Shown: positions 6,858-16,130 of the stretch, one piece after another
Position numbering within the stretch: the first letter of the stretch is position 1
Layout of the letters: each line of letters begins with the position of its first letter
DNA from: Clostridium grantii DSM 8605
GTDB taxonomy: Bacteria; Bacillota; Clostridia; Clostridiales; Clostridiaceae
Direction of reading: 5' to 3'
Assembly (NCBI RefSeq): GCF_900129965.1
Contig: NZ_FQXM01000016.1
Span: forward strand, 29,708-93,707
DNA: 64,000 nt
Made by a program: the position numbers and the translations under genes
Notes under the pieces: generated by a model
Told to the model about the DNA's origin: nothing
Databases searched by the model: none
Seen by the model: the letters and a program-made list of their open reading frames with translations, nothing else

Positions 6858-9323
6858 ATGCAAGGAAAACAATATGATTTTAATAAGAATTGGAAATTTT
6901 ATCTTGGAGATTTAGAAGATGGGGCTTCAAATGAACTAGATGATTTAAATTGGAGACCATTAAATGTACCACATGACTGGAGTGTGGAGTTTTCATTTGA
7001 TGAAAATAAAGGAGAAGGATGTACAGGATATCTTTTAGGAGGAATAGGTTGGTATCGTAAATCTTTCATCATGTCTGAAGAAACAAAAGAAAACATTACA
7101 TATATATGCTTTGATGGTATTTATAATAATGCTGAAATTTACGTTAATGGAGAAATGGTAGGAGATCATCCATACGGATATGCACCTATTTATTATGATA
7201 TAAGTAAGTATCTTAAATCACCAGGAGAAAAAAATATTATTTCTGTGAAGGTGGACCATAGCCATTATGCAGATAGTCGATGGTATACAGGGTCAGGTAT
7301 TTATCGTAAAGTGGATTTAGTTGTGGTAGATAAACTTCATATACCAATCTGGGGTACCTTTATTACTGCTGATGAAATCAATGAAGAGTCTGCAAGAGTA
7401 AATATGAAAGTTACTGTTGAAAATAGATATAATGAAGATAAAGACTTTTCAATTTCTACTAAAATAATTTCTCCTTCAGGGAAAGAAATAATTAATAGTT
7501 GTCAATCACAAAATATAAAAGCTAATGAAGAACAATATATTGAACAAAGCTTTAAAGTAGATAATCCAAAATTATGGGATATAAATAGTCCTTTGATGTA
7601 TACAGCAGTTACGGCTATTCGTAGTCATGGAAACTTGATTCAAGAGTATAAAACGCCTTTTGGAATTCGTTCAATAGAATTTGATTCAAACAAAGGATTT
7701 TATTTAAATGGAAGAAGAGTACCTATAAAAGGAGTGTGTTTACATCATGATGGAGGACTTGTGGGAGCAGCGGTACCTGCAGGAGTATGGCGTAGACGAT
7801 TAAAAAAACTTAAAGAGGCAGGCTGTAACGCAATAAGATCAGCTCATAATCCTTGCTCAGAGGAATTTCTTAATCTTTGTGATGAAATGGGATTTCTTCT
7901 TCAGGTTGAATTTTATGATGAATGGGATAATCCAAAAGATAAGAGATTAAATATGGAAGAAAAAGGTAAGGATTATATAACTAGTGGTCATGCAGAACAT
8001 TTTCAACAATGGGCAGAGAAAGATTTAAAGGCTACTATGCTTAGAGATAGAAATCATCCATGTGTGTTTCAATGGAGTATTGGAAATGAAATTGAGTGGA
8101 CATATCCTAAAAATAAAGAAGCAACTGGATATTTTGGCGCAGAAGCTAATGGAAATTATTTCTGGGAATTACCTCCATATAATCGAGAAAAAATACGAGA
8201 TAATTATTATAAATTACCTAAAGAAAAATATGAGATTGGCGATACAGCTAGAAAATTAGCTGACTGGACCCGTGAAATGGACACAACGCGTCCAGTCATA
8301 GCTAATTGTATATTGCCTAGTGCTAGCTATGAATCAGGATATGCAGATGTACTAGATGTTGTTGGATATAGTTATAGGCAAGTAGTGTATGATTATGGAC
8401 ATAAGTATTATCCAGAAAAGCCTATTATGAGTACTGAAAGTGTAGGTCAATGGCAAGAATGGAAACAAGTCATTGAAAGAGAATTTGTTGCAGGGATGTT
8501 TATTTGGACAGGTATTGATTATATGGGAGAAGCAAATAATCAATGGCCTAATAAAGGTTTGAGTTGTGGAATGATTGATTTTGCAGGATTTGATAAACAT
8601 TCATTTCATATGATGAAAACATTGTGGCAAGATGAACCTCATGTTTATTTAACTTCTCAAAATATAGAAGAATCTATTTATGAAATTGATGAATCTAAAG
8701 AAGTAGTGGATAAAGATAAGGATGGGTGGAAAAAAAGGCTTTGGGCATGGCATAATATGAACAGACATTGGAATTATGATAATGAAAAACAAATTGTAGT
8801 TGAGGTTTATTCTAATTGTCCAATGGTTGAACTTCTTTTAAATGGAAAGTCAATGGGAAAAAAATATTTAAAGGATTTTGAGGATAGAATTTATAAATGG
8901 GTTGTTCCATTTAATAAAGGTACTATAACTGCTAGAGGAAGTATGAATGGGGAAATAGTAATTGATGAAATTGTAACATCAGGAAAGCCAGCAGGTATTT
9001 TATTGACTATTGATAAAAAACAACTTATAGCTGATGGAACAGATGTTGTTCATGTGGTGGCACAGTTAGTTGATAAAGATGATATTCCTGTTTATAATAA
9101 AGAAAAAGAAATAAAATTTAATGTAAAAGGTGAATGCAGAGTACTTGGGGTTGATAATGGAGCAAGTAGCAATGTACAGGATTATCAAGCTACAACAATT
9201 ACCACAAATAAGGGAAGATGTTTATTGATTTTACAGTCAACAGAAGTGAAAGGAAACATTGAGGTAACAGCAGAGTCATGTGATTTTAAAAGCGAAACAT
9301 TTAAAATTTCTGTAGTTGAATAG
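6858..9323 (+). CDS. GH2 family beta-galactosidase-like glycoside hydrolase
   Basis: An 821-residue cytoplasmic GH2 enzyme: jelly-roll domain at about 1-180, immunoglobulin-like domain to about 285, TIM barrel to about 600, then C-terminal Ig-like domains typical of large GH2 proteins. The acid/base Glu is in WSIGNEIEW, after RNHPCVFQ, and the nucleophile Glu is in IMSTESVG. The start is ATG 6858, seven bases after AAGGAGA; the frame is open to 6771 but lacks a ribosome site there. It lies 152 bases after GH117 with no terminator between. It may remove galactose from agaro- or related oligosaccharides, alternating with GH117. Specificity within GH2 is inferred from its neighbour. Confidence 0.88.
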   Translation: MQGKQYDFNKNWKFYLGDLEDGASNELDDLNWRPLNVPHDWSVEFSFDENKGEGCTGYLLGGIGWYRKSFIMSEETKENITYICFDGIYNNAEIYVNGEMVGDHPYGYAPIYYDISKYLKSPGEKNIISVKVDHSHYADSRWYTGSGIYRKVDLVVVDKLHIPIWGTFITADEINEESARVNMKVTVENRYNEDKDFSISTKIISPSGKEIINSCQSQNIKANEEQYIEQSFKVDNPKLWDINSPLMYTAVTAIRSHGNLIQEYKTPFGIRSIEFDSNKGFYLNGRRVPIKGVCLHHDGGLVGAAVPAGVWRRRLKKLKEAGCNAIRSAHNPCSEEFLNLCDEMGFLLQVEFYDEWDNPKDKRLNMEEKGKDYITSGHAEHFQQWAEKDLKATMLRDRNHPCVFQWSIGNEIEWTYPKNKEATGYFGAEANGNYFWELPPYNREKIRDNYYKLPKEKYEIGDTARKLADWTREMDTTRPVIANCILPSASYESGYADVLDVVGYSYRQVVYDYGHKYYPEKPIMSTESVGQWQEWKQVIEREFVAGMFIWTGIDYMGEANNQWPNKGLSCGMIDFAGFDKHSFHMMKTLWQDEPHVYLTSQNIEESIYEIDESKEVVDKDKDGWKKRLWAWHNMNRHWNYDNEKQIVVEVYSNCPMVELLLNGKSMGKKYLKDFEDRIYKWVVPFNKGTITARGSMNGEIVIDEIVTSGKPAGILLTIDKKQLIADGTDVVHVVAQLVDKDDIPVYNKEKEIKFNVKGECRVLGVDNGASSNVQDYQATTITTNKGRCLLILQSTEVKGNIEVTAESCDFKSETFKISVVE

Positions 9324-9433
9324 TATTTTATTAGAATAAAAAGGAGTTGCAAAATAAACGCTATTCTATCCTTACTGCTTGTTTGAATTTTAAATACAAG
9401 TTGTTTATAAGCATAGCTGAATTAAGTAAAAGT

Positions 9434-9462
9434 ATCCTCTTCAATTGAAGGGGATTTTTTTT
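9434..9462 (+). terminator. Terminator after the GH117-GH2 operon
   Basis: A nine-pair stem (9434-9442 with 9447-9455, one G-T pair, AATT loop) is followed by eight T residues. The remaining 9463-9633 stretch is AT-rich leader with no supported gene. Confidence 0.85.
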
Positions 9463-9633
9463 GATTAAAAAATTAGAAACATTTTTATGAAAATATTATT
9501 TGCTTGGGGAATCCAATATTGTTAATTATAAATTTTTAATATAAACTAAAGTCAAGGAATAATAAAAACTAGTTATTATATAATGTAAAATTATTGTGAA
9601 TTTATAGTATAAAACAATACAAGGAGTGATTTT

Positions 9634-10764
9634 ATGAAGATTATGAAGTTCAATGGTGATAAACTTATAATTGGGAAAAAATCTTTAGATTATATTAAAC
9701 AGATTGAGGGAAAAAAGATTTTCATTGTTACAGGTGGAAAATCCATGTTTAATAATGGAACTATGGATAGAATTAAAATCATGCTAAATGATGCTGGCAA
9801 GGAATATTTAATTATGTCAGGTATAAAGAAAAACCCTGATACTGAAATTGTTTATAAAGGTATTAGTGAGATGAATAAATTTAAACCGGATACTGTGCTT
9901 GCAATAGGTGGTGGGTCACCTATAGATGCAGCAAAAGTTATGGCTTTATTTTATGAATATCCGGAGATTAATTTTGATAATGTATTAGAACAATCTTTGC
10001 CAGAACAAAGAAAAAATATTAAGTTTATAGCTATTCCAACAACCTCTGGTACAGCTACAGAGGTTACTAAGGCAGCTGTCATTACTTTTAAAAAAGACAA
10101 TATAAAAATTGGATTAAAGTCACCAGCTTTTATTCCTGATATAGCGATATTAGATGCTGAACTTACAATGTCAATGCCAGATAACATAGTGGCAGAAACT
10201 GGAATGGATGCTATAACTCATGCTTTAGAATGTTATATAAATTATAATTTAGATGACTATACAGAATGTTTAGCCAAAGGTGCAGTAGAAGGATTATTTA
10301 AGTATTTGCTTATATCATATAAAGAAAAAACAATTGAAAGTCGTGAAAAAGTTCATAACTATCAAAGTATGGCAGGAATGGCTTTTCATAATGTTGGATT
10401 AGGAATGGCCCATGGAATTTCTCATGCTTTTGGTGGAAAATATGATTTAGGGCATGGACTAACAAACGGAATAGCCTTACCATATGTTCTTGAATACAAT
10501 TCAAGGGATACTATAGTAAAAGATAAACTTAATTATTTATCAAAAGCAATTGGGGTAGGGAATATAATTGAAGAGATTAAAAGGCTGAATCAAGAATTGA
10601 ATATACCTAAATCTTTTAAAGCAGCAGGCATTAGCACAAAGGATTTTTATAAAGATTTTGATGAGTTGGTGGAAAATTCCTTGAAAGGTTCTACTATGGG
10701 TAATCCTGTAAAGGTGAGTAAAAAGGATATGGAAGATATTTTAGTGAATATTTTTGAGGGATAG
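9634..10764 (+). CDS. Iron-containing alcohol dehydrogenase
   Basis: A 376-residue group III (Fe-type) alcohol dehydrogenase that would oxidise or reduce an alcohol/aldehyde with NAD(P). The nucleotide-binding segment AIGGGSPIDAAKVMA is at about residues 90-104, followed by PTTSGTATEVTKAAVI. Metal ligands are expected in AETGMDAITHALEC (Asp, His) and in MAHGISHAFGGKYDLGHGLTNGI (His residues). An AAGGAG site precedes the ATG. It stands alone between a terminator and the pyr promoter. It could serve fermentation (butanol or ethanol type) or reduce aldehydes from the sugar block; sequence alone does not decide. Confidence 0.9.
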   Translation: MKIMKFNGDKLIIGKKSLDYIKQIEGKKIFIVTGGKSMFNNGTMDRIKIMLNDAGKEYLIMSGIKKNPDTEIVYKGISEMNKFKPDTVLAIGGGSPIDAAKVMALFYEYPEINFDNVLEQSLPEQRKNIKFIAIPTTSGTATEVTKAAVITFKKDNIKIGLKSPAFIPDIAILDAELTMSMPDNIVAETGMDAITHALECYINYNLDDYTECLAKGAVEGLFKYLLISYKEKTIESREKVHNYQSMAGMAFHNVGLGMAHGISHAFGGKYDLGHGLTNGIALPYVLEYNSRDTIVKDKLNYLSKAIGVGNIIEEIKRLNQELNIPKSFKAAGISTKDFYKDFDELVENSLKGSTMGNPVKVSKKDMEDILVNIFEG

Positions 10765-10775
10765 TATCTTTTGAT

Positions 10776-10804
10776 TTGACTCTACTCAATAGCTATGTTA
10801 TAAT
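10776..10804 (+). promoter_or_regulatory. Promoter of the pyrimidine operon
   Basis: TTGACT (10776-10781) and TATAAT (10799-10804) are separated by 17 bases, a near-consensus vegetative promoter. It sits immediately before the PyrR attenuator. Confidence 0.85.
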
Positions 10805-10828
10805 CACTAAAAGAATTAAATATAGAAA

Positions 10829-10940
10829 CCTTTAAATTTGGTCCAGAGAGTCCGAGAAGGAAAATAATAATCCACAAAATTACGGTATAATTCCGTAAAA
10901 TTATAGGATAATAATACCTTCTCATGAGAGAAGGTTTTTT
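10829..10940 (+). promoter_or_regulatory. PyrR-type transcription attenuator in the pyr leader
   Basis: The PyrR-binding hairpin spans 10829-10860: CCTT pairs with AAGG, and the loop region carries GGTCCAGAGAGTCCGAG, close to the Bacillus PyrR consensus. Its 3' arm GAGAAGG (10854-10860) is complementary to CCTTCTC (10917-10923), which would form the antiterminator. CCTTCTC can instead pair with GAGAAGG (10928-10934) to form a terminator with a T run to 10940. UMP-loaded PyrR would favour termination. No pyrR gene is in the window. Confidence 0.88.
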
Positions 10941-11007
10941 GTTTATAAAAAAAGATTTTTTATTAAGAGAATCTTACATACATAATAGTTCATTTAAAAT
11001 ATGATTC

Positions 11008-11041
11008 CCTTTAAATTAGTACAGAGAGACTGAAAAGGAGG
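11008..11041 (+). promoter_or_regulatory. Second PyrR-like hairpin over the pyrB ribosome-binding site
   Basis: CCTTT (11008-11012) pairs with AAAGG (11034-11038), enclosing TAGTACAGAGAGACTG, very like the upstream PyrR loop. The 3' arm is part of the Shine-Dalgarno AAGGAGG that ends at 11041. Binding would therefore also hide the ribosome site. See findings. Confidence 0.7.
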
Positions 11042-11048
11042 TAGGAAA

Positions 11049-11975
11049 ATGTTAAAAGGTAGAAATTTGATTGATCCAATGGATTTTTCTTTAAAGGAGT
11101 TAGAAGAGGTATTTCAATTAGCGGATAGCATTATTGAAAATCCACAACAATATTCAGAGGTGGCAAAAGGCAAAATATTAGCTACACTTTTTTATGAACC
11201 AAGTACAAGAACTAGATTAAGCTTTGAAGCAGCAATGTTAAGACTTGGAGGTCAAGTATTAGGGTTTTCAGATGCAAATTCCAGCTCCGTTTCAAAAGGA
11301 GAATCAGTGGCCGATACAATTAGAACAATTTCATGTTATGCAGATGTTGCAGCTATGAGACATCCAAAAGAAGGCTCCGCAATGGTGGCTTCAATATATT
11401 CTACAATCCCGGTAATTAATGCAGGTGATGGAGGACATCAACATCCTACTCAAACATTAACAGATCTATTAACAATTCGAAGAACAAAAGGTGATTTTAC
11501 CAATAATGTGATTGCTATATGTGGTGATTTAAAATTTGGTAGAACAGTTCATTCCTTAGTAAAAGCACTTTCAAGATATAAAAATAATAAATTTCTTTTG
11601 GTATCACCAAATGAATTAAGAATTCCAGATTACATAAAAAAAGAAGTATTAGAAAAAAATAATATAGAGTTTGTTGAATTAGAAAAATTAGAAGATGCTA
11701 TGCAAGAAGCAGATATTTTATATATGACAAGAGTTCAAAAAGAAAGATTCTTTAATGAAGATGATTATGTAAGATTAAAAGATAGATATATTCTGAATAA
11801 AGAAATGATGGATCTAGCCAAAAAAGATATGATAGTATTACATCCGCTACCAAGAGTAAATGAAATCTCTTATGAAGTTGACAATGATGAAAGAGCTATA
11901 TACTTCCAGCAAGCTAAATATGGAATGTATGTAAGAATGGCATTGATGGCTAAGTTAATGGGGGTGTGTGAGTAA
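11049..11975 (+). CDS. pyrB: Aspartate carbamoyltransferase catalytic subunit
   Basis: Joins carbamoyl phosphate to aspartate, the committed pyrimidine step. At 308 residues it has normal catalytic-chain length. The carbamoyl-phosphate loop FYEPSTRTR is at 48-56, SSSVSKGES supplies the neighbouring-subunit loop, and HPTQTLTDL and the HPLPRVNEI segment near the C-terminus complete the active site. It is the first gene of pyrBICFKDE, preceded by the attenuator and the hairpin over its own ribosome site. Its stop overlaps the pyrI start by one base. With pyrI present, an allosteric holoenzyme is expected. Confidence 0.98.
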   Translation: MLKGRNLIDPMDFSLKELEEVFQLADSIIENPQQYSEVAKGKILATLFYEPSTRTRLSFEAAMLRLGGQVLGFSDANSSSVSKGESVADTIRTISCYADVAAMRHPKEGSAMVASIYSTIPVINAGDGGHQHPTQTLTDLLTIRRTKGDFTNNVIAICGDLKFGRTVHSLVKALSRYKNNKFLLVSPNELRIPDYIKKEVLEKNNIEFVELEKLEDAMQEADILYMTRVQKERFFNEDDYVRLKDRYILNKEMMDLAKKDMIVLHPLPRVNEISYEVDNDERAIYFQQAKYGMYVRMALMAKLMGVCE

Positions 11976-12415
11976 TGCTAAATATAGATAGTATAAAGAA
12001 TGGAATAGTTATTGACCATATCAAGTCTGGAAGAGGTATAGAAATATTTAATTTCTTAGGATTACAGAAAGCAGAATACTCAGTGGCTTTAATTATGAAT
12101 GTTCAAAGTAAAATGCACGAAAGAAAAGACATAATTAAAATAGAAAATAAAATTGATTTAAACCTGGATGTTTTAGGATTAATTGATTCAAATATTACAG
12201 TTAATATTATAGAAAATGAAAAAATTTCTAATAAAATAAAGTTGAAACTTCCAGAAAGAGTAGAGAACGTAATTAAGTGTCAGAATCCAAGATGTATAAC
12301 TTCTATAGAAAGCAATGTTCCAAATAAATTTTATTTAGTTAATAGGGAAGATAAAGAATATAGATGTAAGTATTGTGATGAATTATATGAATTTTATCAT
12401 GAGGGAGATATTTAA
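11975..12415 (+). CDS. pyrI: Aspartate carbamoyltransferase regulatory subunit
   Basis: The 146-residue regulatory chain binds nucleotides (CTP, ATP in characterised enzymes) and contacts PyrB through a zinc domain. The early SGRGIEIFNFLGL segment belongs to the effector domain. Four zinc cysteines are visible in KCQNPRCITS and RCKYCDELY. One-base overlaps with pyrB before and pyrC after indicate translational coupling and matched amounts of the two ATCase chains. Confidence 0.96.
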   Translation: MLNIDSIKNGIVIDHIKSGRGIEIFNFLGLQKAEYSVALIMNVQSKMHERKDIIKIENKIDLNLDVLGLIDSNITVNIIENEKISNKIKLKLPERVENVIKCQNPRCITSIESNVPNKFYLVNREDKEYRCKYCDELYEFYHEGDI

Positions 12416-13599
12416 TGGAGCTACTTATTAAAAATGTTAGGATAGTAGATTGGAACAAGGATTTTATTGGAGATGTTTATATAAAAAATGGAATTATAAA
12501 TCAGGTTTCAGAAAATATTAATGTGGATTGTGAGATCATAAATGGTGAAGAAAAAACATTAATGCCTTCTTTTGTGGATTTACATGCACACTTTAGAGAA
12601 CCTGGATTTACTTATAAAGAAGATATTGAATCAGGGTCTGAAGCAGCAGTCAAAGGTGGATATACTGCATTAAATTTAATGGCTAACACAAAGCCAGTAT
12701 GTTCTAGCATGGAAACAGTTGAATATGTGTTAGATAAAGCGGAGCAAATAGGACTTGCAACTCTACATCAAACTGTATCTATAACAAAAGATTTAGATGG
12801 TAAAGATATTTCACATCTAGATAGTATAGATAAAAAGGTAAGATTTATATCGGATGATGGTAAGGGTGTTGAAGATAATTATATAATGTTGAAGGCTATG
12901 AATAAAGCTAAAGAAAAAGATTTAATTCTTATATCTCATGCAGAAGCAGGAGATTTGAGCAAAGTTGATATGAGACTTGCGGAAAATTTCATGACCTGGA
13001 GAGATGTAGAGCTTGCAAAATATACTGGATGCCATCTTCATATGGCTCATGTAAGTACAAAAGAGGCAATGGAATATATAATAGAAGCAAAAGATAAAGG
13101 GCACAATATTACTTGTGAGATAACACCACATCATATAGCTTTAAGTGAAAATTTAAATTATAGAGTTAATCCGCCAATAAGAGGAAAAGATGATATAGAT
13201 TTCTTAATTAAAGCAATAAAGAATGGATATGTGGATGCTATAGCAACAGACCATGCACCTCATTCAGAAGAAGATAAAAAAAATGGGGCACCGGGGATTT
13301 CAGGAATAGAAACTTCCTTCGCAGCCTGTTATACAAAGTTAGTGAAAGCAAAGCATATTAGTTTAAGTAAACTTTCTGAGATAATGTCAAAATCACCGGC
13401 CAGTATAATGAATTTAAATATTGGAGCAATAGAACAAGGATATAAAGCAGATTTAGTTCTTGTAGATTTAGAAAAAAGTTATGAGATAGATTCGGAAAAA
13501 TTTATTTCTAAAGGTAAAAATACACCTTTTAATGGAATGAACGTGCAGGGAGAAATATTACTTACATTAAAAGAAGGTAAAAAAGTTTTCGAAAAATAG
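12415..13599 (+). CDS. pyrC: Dihydroorotase
   Basis: Cyclises carbamoyl aspartate to dihydroorotate. At 394 residues it is of the long amidohydrolase-superfamily class. The metal-binding start DLHAHFREPGFTYKED (HxHxR pattern) is at about residues 56-71, NTKPVC supplies substrate contacts, SDDGKGV the metal-bridging Asp region, and the ITCEITPHHIAL and ATDHAPHSEEDK histidine/aspartate motifs follow. It starts by overlapping the pyrI stop by one base. Confidence 0.96.
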   Translation: MELLIKNVRIVDWNKDFIGDVYIKNGIINQVSENINVDCEIINGEEKTLMPSFVDLHAHFREPGFTYKEDIESGSEAAVKGGYTALNLMANTKPVCSSMETVEYVLDKAEQIGLATLHQTVSITKDLDGKDISHLDSIDKKVRFISDDGKGVEDNYIMLKAMNKAKEKDLILISHAEAGDLSKVDMRLAENFMTWRDVELAKYTGCHLHMAHVSTKEAMEYIIEAKDKGHNITCEITPHHIALSENLNYRVNPPIRGKDDIDFLIKAIKNGYVDAIATDHAPHSEEDKKNGAPGISGIETSFAACYTKLVKAKHISLSKLSEIMSKSPASIMNLNIGAIEQGYKADLVLVDLEKSYEIDSEKFISKGKNTPFNGMNVQGEILLTLKEGKKVFEK

Positions 13600-13618
13600 A
13601 GTTGAGGGGGATAAAAAA

Positions 13619-14491
13619 ATGATTATAGATAAATTATATAAAGCTGTAGAAGAAAAAGGACATGTATGCGTAGGACTTGATACAGATTTAGATTATATAC
13701 CAAAACAATTTTCAGATAAATTTAATTCAATAGAAGATAAGTTGTTTAATTTTAATAAAGAAATAATAGACGCTACTGAAGACGTAGCATCATGTTTTAA
13801 AGTTCAAATAGCATATTATGAATCTTATGGAATTCAAGGATTACTAGCATACAAAAGAACGTTAGAGTATTTAAGAGAAAAAAATAATATTATTATTGCA
13901 GATGTAAAAAGAGGAGATATTGCAAAAACAGCTGAGATGTATGCAAAAGCTCATTTTACAGGGGAATTTGAAAGCGACTTTATGACAATAAACCCTTATA
14001 TGGGCATGGATAGTATAGAACCGTTTATGCCATATCTTAAAAATAATGAAAAAGGACTGTTTGTATTAGTTAGAACTTCCAATAAAGGGGCTTCAGATTT
14101 TGAAACTATACAAAATAAAGAAGGAAAATTTGTTCATGATATAGTAGGAGAAAAGATTGAAAGTCTTGGAAAAGATGCTATGGGTGAATGCGGATATAGT
14201 GCTATTGGTGGAGTAATAGGATGTACAGAAGCAGAAGATGGAATAAGGATTAGAAAAGAATTAAAGAATACTTTCTTCTTAATTCCAGGATATGGTGCAC
14301 AAGGTGGGGGTGCGAAGGAAGCAGCCATTTACCTTAAAGACGGAAATGGTGGGGTTGTAAATTCTTCAAGAGGAATATTGCTTGCTTACAAAAAAGTTGA
14401 AAATGGGGAAGAAAATTTTGCATTGCATGCAAGAAACGAAGCCATTGAAATGAGAGATGCCATCAGAAAATGCTCAAAGGAGAGAATTTAA
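13619..14491 (+). CDS. pyrF: Orotidine 5'-phosphate decarboxylase (long type)
   Basis: Converts OMP to UMP. At 290 residues it belongs to the longer OMP decarboxylase type also found in mycobacteria, not the 240-residue Bacillus type. The catalytic Lys-Asp motif is IIADVKRGDIAKTAEMYA (about 95-112). The phosphate-binding end IPGYGAQGGGAKEAA and VNSSRGILLAY is also clear. GAGGGGG precedes the ATG. Its TAA stop overlaps the pyrK start by one base. Confidence 0.96.
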   Translation: MIIDKLYKAVEEKGHVCVGLDTDLDYIPKQFSDKFNSIEDKLFNFNKEIIDATEDVASCFKVQIAYYESYGIQGLLAYKRTLEYLREKNNIIIADVKRGDIAKTAEMYAKAHFTGEFESDFMTINPYMGMDSIEPFMPYLKNNEKGLFVLVRTSNKGASDFETIQNKEGKFVHDIVGEKIESLGKDAMGECGYSAIGGVIGCTEAEDGIRIRKELKNTFFLIPGYGAQGGGAKEAAIYLKDGNGGVVNSSRGILLAYKKVENGEENFALHARNEAIEMRDAIRKCSKERI

Positions 14492-15222
14492 TGATTTGTT
14501 CATCAGAAAAAGTAATAGAAAATAAACTAATTTCAGAAGATATTTATTTAATGAAAATTAAAGGGGAATTTCAAGGGGCTCCTGGTCAATTTTATATGAT
14601 TAAGTCTTGGGATAATGAATTGATTTTGCCTAGGCCAATAAGTATTTTTGATATAGACGAAGAAGGAATAAGTTTTTTATACCAATTAAAAGGTAAGGGA
14701 ACAAAATTAATGAGTGAAGTAAATGTAGGGGAAAGAGTTCAGATAATGGGCCCCTTAGGAAATACATTTAATAAAGAGGCTAAAGGGAAAATAGCTATAG
14801 TAGGTGGCGGAATTGGTGTAGCACCTATGGTTTATCTTGCAAAAGAATTAAAAGCAGAAAAAGTAGATTTTTATGCAGGATTTAAAAATGTGGACTATTC
14901 TGTGGAAACTGTGGAAAAATATGTTAATAAAATAATTTTATCCACAGAAACAGGAGAAAAAGGAAAAAAAGGTTTTATCACAGAATACTTAAAACCAGAA
15001 GAATATGACCTTGTTTTATGTTGTGGACCTGAAATAATGATGAAAAAGGTTGTAGACATGTGTAATAAAGTTTCAACAAAGGTTTTTGTGTCAATGGAAA
15101 AAAGAATGGCTTGTGGAATAGGTGCTTGTCTTGTTTGTACTTGTAAAACTACTGAGGGAAATAAAAGAACTTGTAAAGATGGCCCAGTATTTGATGGAAA
15201 GGATCTGATTTTTAATGACTAA
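14491..15222 (+). CDS. pyrK: Dihydroorotate dehydrogenase electron-transfer subunit
   Basis: The 243-residue FAD and [2Fe-2S] subunit passes electrons from dihydroorotate to NAD+. The FAD site is LPRPISIFD, the NAD-site segment is IVGGGIGVAPMVYLAKEL, and the C-terminal cluster cysteines are in KRMACGIGACLVCTCK and RTCKDGPVF. The start ATG 14491 follows AAAGGAGAG; an in-frame ATG at 14470 would lie inside pyrF without a site. It overlaps pyrD by eight bases, fitting the heteromeric PyrK-PyrD type 1B enzyme. Confidence 0.95.
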   Translation: MICSSEKVIENKLISEDIYLMKIKGEFQGAPGQFYMIKSWDNELILPRPISIFDIDEEGISFLYQLKGKGTKLMSEVNVGERVQIMGPLGNTFNKEAKGKIAIVGGGIGVAPMVYLAKELKAEKVDFYAGFKNVDYSVETVEKYVNKIILSTETGEKGKKGFITEYLKPEEYDLVLCCGPEIMMKKVVDMCNKVSTKVFVSMEKRMACGIGACLVCTCKTTEGNKRTCKDGPVFDGKDLIFND

Positions 15223-16111
15223 AGTTGATTTATGTGGAGTTAAATTAAAAAATCCAGTAATAGCTGCATCGGGAACTTTCGGTTTTGGAGAAGAGTACAA
15301 TGAACTTTATCCAGTATCAAAACTAGGAGGTATTTCTACTAAAGGATTGACTATTAACAAAAAACAGGGAAATGACGGCATTAGAGTATTTGAAACTAAA
15401 AGCGGAATGATGAATAGTGTTGGACTTCAAAATCCAGGGGTACAGCATTTTATAAGTAATGAACTTATTACAATGAAAAAACTAGGAACAACAATAATTG
15501 CAAATTTAGGTGGAGGGTCATTAGAGGATTATTTAAACGGAATAGATTTATTGAATAATACTGATGTGGATATTATTGAATTAAATATATCTTGTCCTAA
15601 TGTAAAACATGGAGGTATGGCATTTGGAATAAAATCCAAGGTAGCCTACGAAGCAGTGTCAGAGGTGAGAAAGATTTGTAGAAAACCTTTGATGGTCAAA
15701 TTGTCACCTAATGCAGAAGATATAATAGATATGGCTGTAAAATGTTGTGAAGCAGGAGCAGACTCTTTATCTTTGGTAAATACTTTTAATGCTATGGCAA
15801 TAGATATAAAAACAAGAAAGCCTATATTTAACAACTTAACAGCGGGGCTATCAGGCCCAGCAATAAAACCAATAGCATTAAGAATGGTATATCAGGTATG
15901 TAAGAATGTTAATGTGCCTGTAGTAGGTATAGGGGGGATTTCTACGTCAGAAGATGCTATAGAATTTATAATGGCCGGAGCTACAGCAATTCAAGTAGGA
16001 ACAGCAAATTTCACAAATCCTTTTATAGCTTTAGAAATAGTTGAAGGAATAGAAAAATTTATGATAGAAGAAGGAATAAAGAACTTATCAGAAATAAAAG
16101 GGATCATATAA
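15215..16111 (+). CDS. pyrD: Dihydroorotate dehydrogenase 1B catalytic subunit
   Basis: The 298-residue FMN TIM-barrel subunit oxidises dihydroorotate to orotate. Visible are ASGTFGFGEEY, NSVGLQNPG, the catalytic cysteine loop LNISCPNVKHGG (about 124-135), VKLSPNAEDI, the substrate loop SLVNTFNAMAIDI and the phosphate-binding VVGIGGISTSEDA with AIQVGTANF. The overlap with pyrK supports a PyrK2-PyrD2 complex using NAD+. Confidence 0.97.
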   Translation: MTKVDLCGVKLKNPVIAASGTFGFGEEYNELYPVSKLGGISTKGLTINKKQGNDGIRVFETKSGMMNSVGLQNPGVQHFISNELITMKKLGTTIIANLGGGSLEDYLNGIDLLNNTDVDIIELNISCPNVKHGGMAFGIKSKVAYEAVSEVRKICRKPLMVKLSPNAEDIIDMAVKCCEAGADSLSLVNTFNAMAIDIKTRKPIFNNLTAGLSGPAIKPIALRMVYQVCKNVNVPVVGIGGISTSEDAIEFIMAGATAIQVGTANFTNPFIALEIVEGIEKFMIEEGIKNLSEIKGII

Positions 16112-16130
16112 AAAATTGGGGGTAATAATA

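Noticed and set aside
10829..10940. T-box leader before pyrB
   Set aside because: There is no AGGGTGGNACCGCG-type element and no specifier stem; the loop and the three-way pairing match a PyrR attenuator.
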